Part shown: one piece after another, positions 63,748-64,000 of the stretch
Layout of the letters: each line of letters opens with the position of its first letter
How positions within the stretch are numbered: position 1 is the first letter of the stretch
NCBI RefSeq assembly: GCF_014640175.1
Contig: NZ_BMGL01000007.1
Coordinates: 1-64,000 of the forward strand
Length of the DNA: 64,000 bases
Direction: 5' to 3'
Source of the DNA: Psychroflexus salis
GTDB lineage: Bacteria; Bacteroidota; Bacteroidia; Flavobacteriales; Flavobacteriaceae
Made by a program: the position numbers and the translations under genes
The notes under the pieces: generated by a model
Told to the model about the DNA's origin: nothing
Seen by the model: the letters and a program-made list of their open reading frames with translations, nothing else
Database searches by the model: none

Positions 63748-63772
63748 CTAGATTTAATACTCAACAAAGCAT

Positions 63773-64000
63773 ATGAACACTACAGATAAGACAAAACATT
63801 GGAACCATATATACGAAACCAAAGAGTTGAAAGATGTGAGTTGGTACCAACTCAAACCAAATACTTCTTTAGCGTTTTTTGATGCTTTAAAACTTCCTAA
63901 AACAGCAAAAATTATCGATATTGGTGGTGGCGATAGTTTTTTGGTAGATTATTTACTTAAAGCTGGCTTTAAAAATATTAGTGTCTTAGATATTTCAGAA
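63773..64000 (+). CDS. Class I SAM-dependent methyltransferase, N-terminal fragment
   Basis: 76 codons before the window ends. KHWNHIYETKELKDVSWYQL (about 8-27) is a common start of Bacteroidota methyltransferases, and the SAM-binding motif I is seen as KIIDIGGGDSFLVDYLL (about 49-65). It begins 26 bp after the reductase stop, likely co-transcribed. Substrate cannot be judged from the fragment. Confidence 0.82.
   Translation, partial: MNTTDKTKHWNHIYETKELKDVSWYQLKPNTSLAFFDALKLPKTAKIIDIGGGDSFLVDYLLKAGFKNISVLDISE

Overview
The window looks like chromosome of a low-GC member of the Flavobacteriaceae (Bacteroidota). The evidence is: a GLPGLI protein paired with a TonB-receptor-like barrel, a type IX secretion C-terminal sorting domain, the DUF6341/DUF6427/DUF4254/GT9 neighbourhood, the YtxH/holin/DUF6327 trio, promoters of the TAnnTTTG type, and almost no Shine-Dalgarno sequences. 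I see no prophage, insertion sequence, CRISPR array, tRNA or rRNA. Nearly everything is housekeeping or envelope chromosome, so the novelty is mostly in the non-coding DNA.

Layout. 0-4.4 kb: the start of aspartokinase behind a GNAT acetyltransferase, then a GLPGLI/outer-membrane-barrel pair. 4.7-11.5 kb: fbp, a PaaK-like adenylate-forming enzyme, purD, and an envelope cluster (DUF6341, DUF6427, DUF4254, GT9). 11.6-14 kb: ssb and three small unknowns. 14.2-24 kb: DUF4175 giant, ybeY, mnmG (flanked by two perfect parS sites), a methyltransferase, an OmpH-like lipoprotein, holB, pgk. 24-31.4 kb: a T9SS cargo protein, rnpA, an S41 protease, recQ. 31.4-32.3 kb: a 226-bp tandem repeat. 32.3-38.7 kb: HDAC-like hydrolase, M6-like metalloprotease, DUF4143 ATPase, cupin lipoprotein, Bcr/CflA-type exporter. 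38.8-44.2 kb: ECF sigma operon, retropepsin-like lipoprotein, LytTR regulator, and an autoregulated-looking membrane protein/HTH pair. 44.2-52.3 kb: rnr, a very AT-rich gene-free stretch with DnaA boxes (candidate oriC), the YtxH operon, alkB, kbl, OmpA. 52.4-57 kb: AddB-like nuclease and recJ. 57-64 kb: alkaline phosphatase, phenylalanine hydroxylase, fasciclin, MltD-like transglycosylase, an FAD/2Fe-2S reductase and a partial methyltransferase.

The strongest new observation is upstream of the phenylalanine 4-hydroxylase gene on the minus strand (59845-59980). A 20-codon leader ORF carries four consecutive tyrosine codons. It is followed by a 12-bp intrinsic terminator, and a 10-nt segment of the leader ORF is perfectly complementary to the terminator's 5' arm and loop. 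This is the full architecture of a tyrosine-sensing transcription attenuator on the gene that makes tyrosine from phenylalanine. Second are the candidate origin at 46.8-47.5 kb, with three exact TTATNCACA boxes and two parS sites about 27 kb away, and a promoter at 43.56-43.62 kb with TTG-N19-TATATTTG spacing and twin TGTAAA-N6-TTTACA operators. A fasciclin protein has lost its signal peptide to an in-frame TAA.
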